Positions 13,186-25,787 of a stretch of DNA of 64,000 nt are shown in pieces; position 1 is the first letter of the stretch; each line of letters begins with the position of its first letter. The position numbers and the translations under genes are program-made. The notes under the pieces are model-generated. The model had not been told where the DNA came from. It saw only the letters and a program-made list of their open reading frames with translations, and did not search any database. The stretch comes from Diplocarpon mali (taxonomy: Eukaryota; Ascomycota; Leotiomycetes; Helotiales; Drepanopezizaceae): positions 1 through 64,000 of the forward strand of contig JAENRP010000238.1 of NCBI GenBank assembly GCA_024741835.1, written 5' to 3'.

Positions 13186-15193
13186 ATATTTAAAGAAAAT
13201 AAGATTATAGTAACGCTTTAACTAAGCTCGCTTTATAAAGTCTCTAATGCTCCTAAAGCGCAAAGTGAGGTCTACCTTAGAGTACTAAAAACCCTTATCC
13301 GCAAGGAGCCTCTCTAAGATAATATTAATAGTAAACTCCTTTATAATAGTAATATTGCAAAGCGTTATCCTTATAGGAGAGCTGTTATATTATAAAAGAG
13401 AGTCTGCTATATATTTATTACCTTTCTTAATGATTAAAAGTCTCGAGGTACCTACTTTAATATATTACTATAAGTCGCCAGAAGGCTTAAAGGTACTTAT
13501 GATAAGTAAATCCTTTAAATTAATAATATAAGTAGCTGCGCAATTATTAAGGAGTATACTTAAGGAAAGCGGGTAGCGTTTTAGCTTAAAGAGGTAATAG
13601 ATATTAAACGATTCTTTAAAAGCGTTAAAGGCAAAGGGATCTATTATTATAAAGACTAGTGAGTTCTCCCTTTTACTTAAACTATCTTCCTTAAAGGCTA
13701 AAGCCTTTCCTTTGAATTTGTCAATCGCTATTATTATAATATCATTCTCCTTAAGCTATACTTAAAGACCTTTAAACTAGTCTCTTGCGTTTAATACCTT
13801 TTGTATTTATAGGACCTCCTTTCGCAAGGAGAGAACCTTTATATTTTCCTTGCGCCTATCTATAGTATATAATAGTTTCCGATAGTCCTAGGGCTTTTAA
13901 TAGTGATTTTTAAAGCCTTTATAAGGGCACTTGGGCCTGATCTCCCTTCTAAAGCTTATAAAGCGATTTTAAGAGTTGCTTGCTAGAGCCTGCGAAAGGG
14001 TTTCGGCATCTAAGAGAGACTTTTAAATAGTAAAAACTATTAGCCCTTTATTATCAATTGCTCTATTAGATTTAATGCCTACTAAGGCGCGGCTTAGCTA
14101 CATTAGGTTGTACTTGCATAGGGTTCCCATCTGCTTATTAGTAATGATTTCCTCCTTTAAGCAAGTCGCTTAACTTAAATTAATCTTTACTATAACTAAG
14201 TTTAAAAAATCAATTACTCTTAATCTCCCTTTAATCTTAAGAAGACTATATTATTCTGCTAAGCGATACGCCTCCTGCTACTCCCAGATCTACTGCTAAG
14301 TGTTAGTTCTCCTAGTCTTACCTTAGTATAGTATATCGTAATACTAGAGCCTTATTTAAGATTGAATAGCCTTATTAGAAGGCGTAATATCATACTTTAA
14401 AATAGATACTAGGCCTTAGAGTAAAAGTTGCTAATTTACTAAAATAGAATATAGGTCGTTAGCAATAGTTCCAATTATAGGAGTATCTCTATCAGGTATT
14501 AAGGAGGAGAGCTTCTTAGCTTGGATTTATACTTAAGCCATCGCAGAAGCTAAAAGCGTTCTATTAATAGTCTTAGAGACCTATTTTAAAAGTAGCTTAT
14601 AGTATTTGCATTAGGTCTTCTAAGTTTCCTTATATATATAATACTCCTTTATTAGGATTTTATATTCATTTTTAATATCCTTATAAGAAGCCTATAAAAG
14701 AGGAGCCTTTAATAGATCTCCTAAGGGAAAGCGGGCGTAAATCTATTCAAATAGAGTCGCTGCATACTTTTTATACAACCTCGCGTATACTATATAAAGG
14801 TTAGCCATTTCCAATTCCTTAAGCTCTTATATAAAGGGAGCTTAAGGCTCAGTCTCTATAATTGACTTAAATAGGAGTCTCAGATTAGTAAAAATAGTAA
14901 TATTATAAAGCTTAGTAAAGAATATATATTTACTAAACTACTTTACCTAAGAGGCAAAGGTATTAAGGTAAGGCTTAAAGATGCTTAAAGAGTTAGATAT
15001 ATTAAATAGAGTCTAATGAAAAGGTTAGGTATATAAATAAAGTTTGCAAATAAGGTTCGATTGGAAAATGGAAATTTATTAATTAAAAATAAAGGTCCTT
15101 TGAGTTATTATAAGTACTTGAAAAGTCGGTTAAGAGCTCGAAGGGCCCTTTAGCCAATTGCATGCAAAGAGAAAGCATATTAAAGTGCTTATA
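13186..15193 (-). pseudogene. CopD1 gag and protease start, truncated
   Basis: Co-linear with 53596-55603 of CopD2. Near 13500-13550 the frame shows the aspartic protease region (LLNNCAATYIINLKDLL, from an ancestral LDSGAT-HIVN type motif). A Cys/His patch KCPYKG..NH lies near 13900. Stops are Gln-derived. It ends where GypA1 inserted. Confidence 0.75.
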
Positions 15194-15204
15194 GGGCTTA
15201 TAAC
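15194..15204 (-). other. CopD1 primer-binding site
   Basis: GTTATAAGCCC directly follows the LTR on the minus strand. One RIP change from GTTATGAGCCC, which complements the anticodon-loop segment of initiator tRNA-Met. Confidence 0.55.
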
Positions 15205-15401
15205 TATAGTGCAGTCGGCTGGAGGGCCTTCATTAGGTCGCTTAGGAGGCTTATAAAAGTAAAAGAAGATGATTAATTATATTATTATCTAATATATATA
15301 TAGTAAGGAGACTTCGAAAAGAAAAGGGAGAGTCTATGACTCAGCAGAGTCATATAGAGGGTCTTTAGAATAAGTGGAGACTCCGCCTATTCTACACGAC
15401 A
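15205..15401 (-). repeat. CopD1 5' LTR (197 bp)
   Basis: Same length and ends as the CopD2 LTRs. It begins TGTCGTG, little changed by RIP, and ends in CTATA. Confidence 0.92.
15337..15352 (-). promoter_or_regulatory. AP-1/Gcn4-like inverted site in CopD1 LTR
   Basis: TGACTC and GAGTCA flank a 4-base centre, as in the CopD2 5' LTR. TGASTCA is the known bZIP (Gcn4/AP-1) target. Use as an enhancer is inference. Confidence 0.35.
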
Positions 15402-18400
15402 ATAACTATAAGGAAGCGGGGAAACTATCAATTCAATAGATCGTGGAGCACTTGCGCAGGGAACTAGCCCCCTCTAAGGTTAGTATAATAGAGTCAATTC
15501 GAGAAGACTATAATAATAAGCTCTTTAAAATAAGGAGTAGCAAAGTAGAACTAAAGACCTAGCTTATTAGCTTTAGGGAGATCTACTAGGAAGTATAAAT
15601 ATATAGAATCCCAAAGGTTTAAGGCTCCTTTGCGATTATGAAGTTTCTATAGTCGGTTTACTACTAGGCTTTTACTTAATCCTAGTAGACTTAGGCAGAG
15701 CTTATTAAAGATAATAAGCTAGGTCTAGAGTATAGAAAAGATATAGTCTATTATATTAATTAGTTCTTAAGCTTAATAGAGCGAAGCCTCGCAAGCTCCT
15801 TATTAAAGGCAACCTTTAGAGTATACGCCTTGCTTAAAGGAGTAGGCGATTATACTAATCTAGGAGCATTAAGTAAAGGCAAGGTGAAGAAGACTCTTAA
15901 GGGGAGCGTTAAAAAGTGCCCTTACCCTTAGGTTAAAAATTACTTCTGGAACCTAGAGGAGTATAATAGGTTGAAATACGCCTTAACTAGCGCTAAGGAA
16001 GGTACGCTTCGAAACCTCCTTAGCTATAATAAGGTCAAAAGAATATATGAAAACCTTGCTTCCTTAGAGTGGAAAGAGCTTCAAGCTAAGCTCTCTTATA
16101 TTAAATAAGCTCTTATAGATTAATTTAAAGAAAGAATATCTGCTAAAGCTTTAGAGAGCGGCAAATCCAAGATTATTACCGCCCTCTTAGATCTAGCTCT
16201 CTTTAAAGACTTTACCTTAGGAATATACTTTACCCTTAGAGCTCCTTATGCTCTCTTAAATATAACCCTACTTAATAATTATACTATAATGCACTTTGTT
16301 AATCAAAAGGAGCTTTTAGTTCTTAGATTATTAAAAATCGCATATCCTTAGGATTATATAGAAGTAGGGAGCTCGAGTCTGCTAATAAGAGGGAGGGGTA
16401 TACGTTTAATAAAAGGGGTTCTCGCTAATAAAAGAGACTTAGAGCTTAAGAATATAGTGCTTATAGATAGGTTTAATATTAATATTATCTTAAAGCCTCT
16501 TTTAAAAAAGGCTAAGGTATAGTATATAGGCTTAGATGCGATGCTCTAAAGGGGTATAGTAGATAATAATATAGTTATGAAGTAGCTAGAGCATAGGTCG
16601 AATGTTATAGTATTTAAATATAAGCCTATCAACTTTTATAACGCTCTTAACTCGCTATGCTATACTTAACTAACCTACCTAGCTTTCCCTACTTTATAAT
16701 AGCGTTTGCGAAGCTAATATAAACCCTTAAGGAGTAGCGTATTCCTAAGAGCTAGGAACGATTCAGCAGATATTTAGCACCTTTAATTAGGCTATCTAAG
16801 AGCTAAGGCGCTTAAGAAGCTTATACTAAATGCAAAGGGGGTAAAGATTAAAGGGAAGCTATAAATCAATTATAAAGCTTGCGCTTAAGCAAAAGCTAAG
16901 CAAAAGCCTTTTAAGAGAGAGTTAGATTTTAAAGCTCTAAGACCGTTCTTTAGGTACTCCTAAGACCTATTTGACTATAGCATATCAAGCCTTTCCTTAA
17001 AAAGCTGGCTTCTCTTAATTAAGGATGAATTTAATAAGAAGTTATTTAAATATACTTTATTCTATAAGTCCCTAATGCTAGTTTTAAAAGCTCTTTAATC
17101 TTTTAAAGCATAGGTAAAGCGCTATTACTGCCTTTCCTTATATATTCTAAGGAGCAATAATAATACCTTAGTATTTCCCTTATAAGGAGCATCGAAATAT
17201 AAAGAGTAGTATAAAGCTGAAGGCATAGAGGTAAAAGTCACTCCATCCTATACTTATAAATTAAATAGAGCCTTTAAAAGAGCAGGAGTAGAGATTATTA
17301 AAAAGGCACTTATTATACTAATCTTTACTAACCTTTTAAAGCACCTATGGCCTAAAGCCGTACTAGCTGCAATATACCTCTATAATATCGGCCTATTAAA
17401 GCGCAAGGGATAGAAGAGTCCAAATAAGGTGCTCTAGCTTTAGTTTAAATAATACTTTAAATAGTATGATCCGCAGATTACTATAAAGCTTACTACTAAT
17501 TTAAGACTAGAATAAAAGGGTATAAAAGCATATAAAGCGCGCGCGTACCTATTAGCAAAGGAGAAGGAAGCTCTAAAGAATAAGAGAGCTTTTAAAACTA
17601 TACTATAAGAGTATATTAAATACTTAATTAGTTACTACACCACTAATATATATAGGATCTAAGTGCTTAAGCTTTAAAAGGTTATAATCTCCTGAAATAT
17701 TAAGTTCGATAAGTCCAAATTCTACTTTAAAGAGTATAAAAAGGTAGCTGGCCACCTGCTCTTAATTATTAAGGAGATTATGCAAATGATTAAAGAGGAG
17801 GAGGAGGAAGCTTAAGACACTAAGTTAATTATCGAGAATATAGAAGGAGCTTTAGATAAGCAGCCTATAGATAACCTAGTAGGAAGTAAGCCTATTAATC
17901 TTTTATTAATAGAAGCTCTAAGCTCAGATCTATCAAGGGCTATCGTCCCTTATAAGGCTACTTATAGCATTTCTACTCTAGCTACTTAAGAGCAGCTGCC
18001 TAATAGCAAAGGGTTAGACGCTTTAAGACAATTGTTAATAGTTAAAAAGAGCATCGAAAGCAATATTATAACTGCCAGTTCTGCTAAAGAGCGCAATACC
18101 AGGCCTTTAGTTGCTATATAAACTAAGCAATCGCAAGGGTAGGAGCAGGCCCTTCAATTACTAAAAGCTCTACTATAAGCAACTGGTAAAGAAGCACGCC
18201 AGCTCTTACTAAAAGCACCGATCGATCGGAAGCTATGCTAGGATATAGAAGCTTTTAAGGATAATACCAAAAGAGGGAGTTCTTTAAAACTAATAGAAGC
18301 TTAGCCTAAAGTACTTAATATAAAGGCCTTTCGAAAACGCAAGAAGCCTAATAAGGAGTAGGAAATAATACCTATACTACTCTATAAGTCGAAAAGGAGA

Positions 18401-19649
18401 AGAAAGAGCAGGAATGCTATATACGCAATATACGTTAAAGATCTCTTACTAGCCTTTAAAAAACTTAAAATATATTAGTTAAAGTAGGTAAATAGCTTTA
18501 TATCAACTTTCTAGCTAAATTAAGAGCTTATAAGAACTAATAAAGAAGAGTATAAAGCAGTATACTATATTATTACTATAGCAACTTAATCTAAAAGCTC
18601 TAAAGGAAACTCTACCCTTTCAATTCTACCTTAAGATAAGCTTCCTAAAGCGCTAACTTATTAAAAGGAGCTTGCAAATCACCCTTTTAAAGAGCAATTT
18701 AAAGAGGGAGTCAGAACTGAGATTAGGAACCTGGAAGCGCGCAATTGCTAAAGAGTAATCGATAGAAGCGAGGCTATAATAAGGCCTATACTATTAAAGT
18801 AGGTCTTTACTTATAAGCTAAGCTCCTTTAAGGAGATTAGCTGCTTTAAGTTAAGAATTATAGTAAGGGGAGATCTTTAGGAGGAAGCTTCTATTTTCTC
18901 TACCTATACTATAACGCTTGCATTAAGATCTTTTAGGATTATAATAGTAATAGCTGCTAAATTCAATATAGAGCTCTAATAGTTTAATATTATTAACGCC
19001 TTTATAAATACTAAAAGAGACCCTTAGAGCGCGTCAGTTATTTGCTTCTTACTAGATGGTTAAAAGTAGAAAGATAAGGTAATAGAGCTCGATCGAGCCT
19101 TATATAGCCTTTAAGACTCCCTAGCGCTTTAGTACAGGGATTTCACTAGTACTTTAAAGTCTTTGAAGCTTACCCCTCTTAGTAAGGAGCCTTATATATT
19201 CGTTAATAAGGATAGGACTGTATTTATAGCCTTTTATATTAACGATATATAAGTAATATACTACTCCTTTTATATAAAAGAAGCTTAGAAGACTATAAAG
19301 GGATTGCGCAAAGCATACGAATTAATAGCTATAGGAGATATTAAGTGGTTCTTAAGGGTAAGAGTCTCTTAAGATAGAAAGCAGGGTATAATTACTTTGC
19401 TCTATAATGCTTATATTGAGAAGATGGCGAAGAGGTTCGGCCTTAATATAGGGCGTTTCCCTAGTACGCCGCTCCCCTACTTCGAACTTAAAAAGAACTA
19501 CGAAACAGCTCCCTACTTAAGAATTAAGAAGTTCTAGGAAAAAGTAGGCTCCGCCTTATATATAGCTATTATACTACGCTTAAATATAGCTTTTGCAATT
19601 GCCTAGCTATCTTATTTCTATATAAACCTAAGCTCCGAATACCTTAAAG
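15402..19649 (+). pseudogene. CopB gag-pol, first segment
   Basis: A single frame about 1,415 codons long runs to the CopC insertion with only Gln-type stops. In order: gag (to about 16150); protease (LLNNYTIMHFVNQKELL near 16270, catalytic Asp now Asn); integrase zinc region (HLQLGYL near 16780 and CAQAKAKQKPF near 16880); integrase core with LWPKAVLAAIYLYN near 17350; RT with the YVDD box reading YIND near 19236; then start of RNase H (SSEYLK). The true N-terminus and 5' LTR lie left, beyond the CopD1/GypA1 insertion. Resumes at 26119. Confidence 0.88.
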
Positions 19650-19844
19650 TATTAAGATAGGTGATACAGCTATTACTCCGATGTATTATCATATGACCCT
19701 ACTGCTTAGTTAGTAGGATATTGATACGTATATAGTTATAGGGAAGAAAGGGGTAACCTTCCTTCCTTAACTCTTACTAATATATCGACTATCGACCTTT
19801 AAAAGCCTCCTTTACCTACTGCGCCGACTTACTTAAGCTTAATA
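19650..19844 (+). repeat. CopC 5' LTR (195 bp)
   Basis: Begins TATTAAG and ends CTTAATA, read as TGTTAAG and CTTAACA before RIP. Direct repeat of 25924-26118. Confidence 0.95.
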
Positions 19845-19845
19845 A

Positions 19846-19856
19846 GTTATAAGCCC
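19846..19856 (+). other. CopC primer-binding site
   Basis: GTTATAAGCCC one base after the LTR, the same element as in CopD1 and CopD2. Fits priming by an anticodon-half fragment of initiator tRNA-Met. Confidence 0.55.
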
Positions 19857-19964
19857 TAGATAGACCGATAATAGATTATTGACTTCCCTTAGAAAGCACT
19901 TGCGCCGCAACTATTAGTAGGAAGTTAAACGAGACTTATAGTAAGAGGCGAGCAATCGGCGAAT

Positions 19965-20100
19965 AGGAGGTATAATTCCCTATTTAGCTAACCTATATTA
20001 TAAGAGGTATGATTCCTTGCTCTATAACCCCTTTAGTATTACAAGAGGTATAATTCCTTGCTTTACTATGTTTCATAGGAGGTATGATTCCCTGCGTTAT
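19965..20100 (+). repeat. CopC leader short repeats (4 units)
   Basis: Four imperfect copies of AGAGGTATGATTCCYTGC, at 19965, 20002, 20043 and 20077, about 34-41 bases apart, upstream of gag. Function unknown. Confidence 0.7.
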
Positions 20101-20244
20101 AGCTTAAAAAACCCTTTTCGATAAGAGGACTTCCTCCCTATTTAATACTTCTATAATACCTGCTATTTAATCATTTTAACTTTTCGATAGAAGGAGTGCC
20201 TTTAACTATTTAATTTATTTGATTTTAAACGCGATTCTATTCGA

Positions 20245-21112
20245 AATAGCAATAGCTTCCAATTCCGATCGAAACACTAGACCTAGAGACCTCTAACTCT
20301 TTTAAAAGAACTGGTAATAATAGTTCGACGATTTAAAGCTTTACTTTAAGAGCAAAGGCATTAAAATAGCGATTTAAAAGATATTTGTTAAATATATAAG
20401 AATAGCCCTCTATACTCCTTCTACTAATTCGTCTACTTCTACTTTAATAGCTAATACAACTACTAAGGATTTGCCAGATATATTAAATAAGCTTAGTCTA
20501 AAAGCCTTAATAGATAATAACTAAGAATCCTAAAGGTAGATTTTAAATATAGAAAAGGAGAAGGAGTATAGGCTGGCCTTAGCTAAATGCAAGCTTAAAA
20601 TTAATAGAGGTTTAAGCGATAAAGACCGAGATTTTATTTAAGTTTATAATAATACAAAGATAAGATAGGATACTTTAAAGGTAAAATACTCTTAGACAAC
20701 TGCCCTTAATACCTAGTATTTACTATAATAGATCACTTTATTTTAGTATAAAAAAGACAAAGATAGCAAGGATATAGATATAAATATAAACTCTATTTAA
20801 TCTATATTGCGTAAAGCAAAGAGGAGAATAAGAGCTACAGATCCTAAGATAGCTATAACTTTTAAAGAAACTCAGCTTTTTAATTTCCTACTTAATAGCC
20901 TCCCTTTTAAGTTTACTATTATAAAATAATCTCTTCTTATTTAACCCAACCTTAAGATCTATAAGAAGATCGACCTCTTTTAAACTATTAAGTAAGACCT
21001 TAAAGGACGCTTTAAATCGGCAAATGCTATATTATAGGGCAATAATAAGCCTAAGAAGAGGAAGGAGCGCGGGATAAGCCCTCGAGCTCATCGGGGATGC
21101 TACTTTTATAAT
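20245..21112 (+). pseudogene. CopC gag
   Basis: Frame with a hydrophilic, Lys-rich C-terminal half (KPKKRKERG near 21050) followed by the first Cys of a zinc knuckle (CYFYN near 21099). The solo LTR falls inside the knuckle; skipping it joins CYFYN to SAYNITNC, a CCHC-type knuckle in which one Cys and the His have become Tyr. Stops are Gln-type. The start codon was not identified. Confidence 0.75.
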
Positions 21113-21419
21113 TGTAACGGCTGCACCTCCACTTAGTGCAATTACCTAGGAGTACGGCGTTTTAAGGTTTTGCAATCTCGATTCGACGCAGGGTTTTCTC
21201 GAATCGACCCCGAAGGTGCAAAAGGATATTCTTGCATAATATCACGTGAATGGACAAAGAGCCTTGAGCTGCTTATGTATATAAGGAAGAAGGGCTCTCC
21301 CCTAAGGAGGGCTCTCTAACTTCTTCGTTTCCTTCGTATTAGACCTATAGAATACGCCTTTTGCACCACTTCTTGCTCCTATACTTGATCTCGCACTTCG
21401 GCGGTTCTGTGTCGTTACA
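21113..21419 (+). mobile_element. Solo LTR of the GypE family (307 bp)
   Basis: Begins TGTAACG and ends CGTTACA, flanked by an exact ATAAT duplication (21108-21112 and 21420-21424). Same length as the GypE LTR at 48400-48706, in opposite orientation. Clearly richer in C, G and CpA than its surroundings (for example ATCACGTGAA and GCACCAC), so it is less RIP-mutated. Left when a full element lost its body by LTR-LTR recombination. Confidence 0.93.
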
Positions 21420-21424
21420 ATAAT

Positions 21425-22080
21425 AGTGCTTATAATATTACTAATTGTAAAGTTAAAAGGCAATTGATTAATATAGTCGCCAGCTTTAATATTAAAAAGC
21501 AATTGAAGCAGAAGTTAAGAAGTAAACTGCCCTTATTCTGCCGAAGGCTGCAACTACTAAGGAAAGGCAAAGGAAAAGGAAAAGGCTATTTAGCCAAAAC
21601 TTTAGTAGATACCTTTAATAATAATAATAGGTTATTGGAACTTAAATCTACTTTTGATAATTTAAATAATAATTATAATAAAGATGCCTATATTTTAAAA
21701 GCCGATCTTTATAAGATCCTTGAATCCGACTGGTATAATAATACTAATTATATAGCATATATAACTGATAAACCCTACCTATTTAAAGGCCCGCTTATTA
21801 AAATAAAAAGGCGCTCTATTAAAGTTAGTAGTAAAAGGTTATATATAAACTCAATAGGTATAGTAGAGATAAATATCACTAGCATTTCTTTCCTTTTACA
21901 AAATATTCTCCTTATGCCTAGCTTAGGTATTAATCTTTTATCTAACTATAAGATCTATATAAAGTTGAATTATATAGGAGTTTTTAATAATTAATTTATA
22001 TAGTTTATAAATAATAGTTATAAAGTAATCTTTAAAGCTAAAATTAAAGATAGACTTTATATTATCTTAAAGGTAATATT
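21425..22080 (+). pseudogene. CopC gag end and aspartic protease
   Basis: Continues the zinc knuckle (NITNC), then a basic GKGKGKGKG stretch, then the protease (ESDWYNNTNYIAYITD near 21725, with KPYLFKGPLIKIK and LLMPSLGINLLS following). The DSG/DTG active-site triplet is altered. 21464-21994 is open without a stop, one of the longest open stretches in the window. Confidence 0.75.
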
Positions 22081-22089
22081 ATAGAAATT

Positions 22090-22520
22090 GATTCTTAAGC
22101 TAGACTTATAAGTAGATTCCTTTAAGGAAAGTGCACTCTTTATCCTAATATAATTAAGTAAGGATAAGGAGAATAGATGGACTCTTAAGCTAGGACTATA
22201 GGTAGATTATAAAGTATCTTTAAAGATAACTCCTAAGCTGGGATTATAAGTGAATTTGGTAGAAATGACTCTTAGGCTAGGACTATAAGTAGATTCTATA
22301 AATTCGCTAATAACGACTCTTAAGCTAGGATTGCAAGTGAAATTCGTAGAAATGACTCTTAAGCTAGGATTGCAAGTGAAATTCGCAAATTCGTTAAAGA
22401 CGACTCTTAAGCTAGGACCGCAAGTAGATCTTGCTATTTCTAGGAAATCGACTTTTAAGCTAAGATCGCAAGTAGATTTTGCGATTTTATTAAAAACGAC
22501 TCTTAAGCTAGGCTTGCAAT
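22090..22520 (+). repeat. Tandem array of palindrome-type units in CopC
   Basis: Nine units, each with GACTCTTAAGCTAGG then TGCAAGT or similar. They start near 22090, 22180, 22228, 22267, 22315, 22353, 22402, 22449 and 22498, 38-54 bases apart after the first. Between units are short variants of AAATTCG or AGAAAT. Same repeat class as the single palindromes in GypA. The array lies between protease and integrase. Open frames exist on both strands (for example TLKLGPQVD on plus, TCGPSLRV on minus), so coding is unclear. Confidence 0.88.
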
Positions 22521-22552
22521 TGGAAAATGGCAAAACCTCGAACTGCTATTAT

Positions 22553-25500
22553 TAGTCCTTTTTAGCCGTCGATAATAAAGTATTGACTAATAATAGGCTA
22601 TTAAAGCTATTAGAAGCCAAAAGCCTATTAAAGTATTAGCTAATATATAAAAGATTTGCATATCTAAGGCTAAAGAAATTAAAGGGCTTATATAAGGTCT
22701 TAACTTTAAAATAGAAGATCTAAGTATTAAAGGATCGCTTAATATACCGAATTTATAAGCTAATAAAACTTCGAAATCAGATGCAAATTAAGCTTAGTCT
22801 ATAAAAAGATTTAATACTAGCGCTAATATCTATTAATACTATTAGACTATTTATAACTTTAATTAAAGGAAATAATTGGTTTTCTTAAATAGTAGATAAC
22901 TCTACTTAATAGATATAGACTATTTGCGCTAAAACTAAATCTAAACTTATAGAAAAGCTGGAAATTTAGAAAGTGATAGAAGAACGCTAGACCTAATTAA
23001 AGCTAATAGCTATTAGGTCTAATAATATATTAAAGATTAAGGCAAAGCTTAATAAATAGGTAAAATAAGGAGTTTATTATAAACTAACTATAATATATAA
23101 AGGTTCCTATTAGAATAGTATTACTAAGCGAAGTATTTAATAAGTAGAGACTGACTATTGCGCTTTACTATAAGATGCTAACCTACTACTGGAATTCTAA
23201 GACCTTGCAATTAAGGCAGATGTATACTTATAAAATAGAATAGGTAGTAGACTAATAGTTAATAGCACCCGAATATTACTATATAAGGCATATTTTAGAT
23301 AGAAACTAAGCTTAAACTATATCTATATCTTTAAAAGCGTCTACTACTCTTATATTAGCCCGAAGTCCTAGCCCGCGGGTATAAAGAATAAGAAGCTAAT
23401 AGACTAAGGTAAAGAATATATATTTATTAAGTATATTAAATAGATAATAAAGCAATAAATAGTATATATGCTAGATCTAGGGTAAGTAATCATATCTTTA
23501 TTAGTTAAGTTTAATAAATTTTAAAATAAGGAGGAGCTATCCTTAAAGCTTTATATACTTAAAGATTCGCAAGGTATACTATTTGATAGTAATACTATTA
23601 AGTCGAACTAATAACCCCTTTCTCTAAGCTTAGGTATATTAAGCGCACCTACTGATTAATAACCTATTAGTCGCCTAAAGGCCGAATAGACTATTCCTAT
23701 TATTTACAAACTGCCTAAAGTATAAAATAACTTTAATATTATTATCCCTTTAGTTAAAGCACTTATAGTAAAGGATATTCTTAAAATAAGTATAAGTAAT
23801 AATAAGCCTCTACTATTAGAAAGCGGTTCCTTAGATAATAAGCCTATAGAACCTATAGCTAAACCTATGCCTTTAAAGAGGAATAGAGACTTAGAACTAG
23901 AAGACACCTTAGACAAACGCAAGTCTAAGCATATCTAGGCTATAATAGCATATAGGATCTATAAGCTCGAACTTCAATAGAGCTTTGATAAAGATAATGC
24001 GTTCCTAGCCGCTAGGGAGATAATGAAAATCTCTCTTCTAAAGATGTATAATAAAGCTATTAATGATCTGGAGAATAGAGTAGTATAGAATAAGGCAATC
24101 TAAGAGGAGATAAGCTCTTTTATTATAAATAGTATATAAATAGAGGAATTAATACTAAAGGATATAAACTTAGTATTAATAAAGTGGGTCTTTATAATTA
24201 AGATATATATAGATAGGACCTTAGAATATTATAAAGTAAGGCTTATAGCTAAGGGCTTCTCTTAATAGTATAAAGAAGACTACTTTAATATATTTGCGCT
24301 AATAGTTCGCATAGATACCCTTTGTATATTTATAGCAATAGTAGCTATTAAGAACTTTAAATATAGATAATATAATATTAAGAATACATTTACTAAAGCA
24401 ATTATAAAGGAATAGATTTTTCTCTCTTAACCTAACGGTATTCTTATACGCGCTGGCCACTCTCTTTATATACTCTATAGTATCTATAGGCTTAAATAGT
24501 TAGCCTGCGATTAAAACCTCTTATATAGCTTTGCTTTAATAGAAATAGGATTCGTTTAAAGCCTAGCTAACCTTTATCTATTTACCTATATTAAGCGTAG
24601 AATCAAGTTGCTATTATATATTAATAATATTACTATAGCTATAAAAATAATTACTTAATTAAATTGGTTCTTTATAATAATTTGGAAACGTTTTAATATT
24701 AAGAATCTAAGGGGAATTTATAAGATCCTTAGCATCCGCATTATAAGGAACCGTTCTATTTAAGAACTCTAATTAGATTAAGAGCAATATATTAAGAAGA
24801 TCCTAGACTAAATAGGACTCTCTACTTATACTTTTAACTTTAAGCTAAAATATACTTCAATTAAAGGAAAGTATAATAAATTAAAGCCTACTAATAAAAA
24901 TAAGCAAAAAGGAGATCTAAAGAAGTACTAATAGGATATTAAAGCAATTATATATACTATAGTATATATAAGACTAAATATTGCCTTTATTATTAAGCAA
25001 CTTAGTCAGAACCTAAAGGATCTAATAATTTAATATAAGAATATAGTTAAGCGACTTAAAAGGTACCTTCGATCGATAATCATATAGAAGGTAAGATATA
25101 AACTAATAAAATATATAAACGCAAAGCTTAAGGTATATACCGATTCTAATTAGATAAATATAAAAGGTTAGAAAAGTATATTTAAAAGCGTAGCAGTACT
25201 ATATAGTAGACCTATATTATAAGGAAGTAGGAAGTAGAAATTAGTAGCTACTGCAAGTACTAAAGTAGAATATATATTAATATTATTAAATTGCAAGTAA
25301 GAATTATAAATTGCTTAAGTTTTAAAAGATATAGATTTTATTAAGTATATTAGATAAGATAGGAATTATATTAATCTTTAAATAGATAATATAAAGGCGA
25401 TTGCATTTATAAAGAATCCATACTTATATAAGCGATCGAAATATATTAATATTGCCTACTACTTTATCTACAACCTTATTATAAAGAATAAGTTATCGAT

Positions 25501-25612
25501 TACCTATATCTTAACTGATTGAATAGTAGCAGATAGATTTATAAAGCTACTAAAGATAATTGCAAAGTTCAAAGTATTTAAAGATATACTAGGGTTATAA
25601 AAGATAGTAAGG
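22553..25612 (+). pseudogene. CopC integrase, RT and RNase H
   Basis: One continuous frame with Gln-type stops. Integrase start near 22660 (GHLRLKKLKG); integrase C-terminal part near 23200-23300; a linker with PMPLKRNRDLELED near 23870; RT from about 24130 (RLIAKGFSQQYKEDY) with its YVDD box reading YINN near 24618; RNase H near 25240 (VATASTKVEY). Would copy and integrate the element; now inactive. Confidence 0.85.
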
Positions 25613-25630
25613 GCTTAATAGGCTTAAGGA

Positions 25631-25658
25631 CGACTCCTAGGCCCGCCTTACGAGTTAG
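25631..25658 (+). repeat. 29-bp-class palindrome, CopC 3' region (1 of 3)
   Basis: CGACTCCTAGG and CTTACGAGTTAGG ends. Followed by a TATAGTCTTATAAAGGAA segment repeated after the next copy. Confidence 0.8.
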
Positions 25659-25694
25659 GTTATATAGTCTTATAAAGGAAAGTTTTTCTTTAAA

Positions 25695-25723
25695 TTGACT
25701 CCTAGGCCTAGACCGCGAGTCAA
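25695..25723 (+). repeat. 29-bp-class palindrome, CopC 3' region (2 of 3)
   Basis: Perfect TTGACTC / GAGTCAA ends around a CTAGGCCTAG core. About 64 bases after copy 1. Confidence 0.88.
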
Positions 25724-25759
25724 GTCATATAGTCTTATAAAGGAACGCTTTTAGGAAAT

Positions 25760-25787
25760 TTGACTCCTAGTCCTACCTTATAAGTAG
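25760..25787 (+). repeat. 29-bp-class palindrome, CopC 3' region (3 of 3)
   Basis: TTGACTCCTAG left arm, decayed right arm. About 65 bases after copy 2. Confidence 0.75.

Larger units (their letters stand above)
13186..15401 (-). mobile_element. CopD1: Ty1/Copia element, 5' part only
   Basis: Minus-strand copy of the family that is complete at 53388-60980. It holds the 5' LTR, leader, gag and protease start, and stops at 13186 where GypA1 inserted; the remainder must lie left of the window. It is itself inserted in CopB. The right-hand target flank reads ATAAC (15402-15406) and the partner is out of view. Confidence 0.88.

Noticed and set aside
21302..21502. 66-codon minus-strand frame across the solo LTR end
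   Set aside because: Spans an LTR-gag junction made by insertion, so it is chance.
22090..22520. CRISPR-like array in CopC
   Set aside because: Units are partly palindromic with short, similar spacers inside a eukaryotic retrotransposon; no cas genes.
23704..23922. 72-codon minus-strand open frame
   Set aside because: Antisense to the CopC integrase-RT linker, which is intact in sense.
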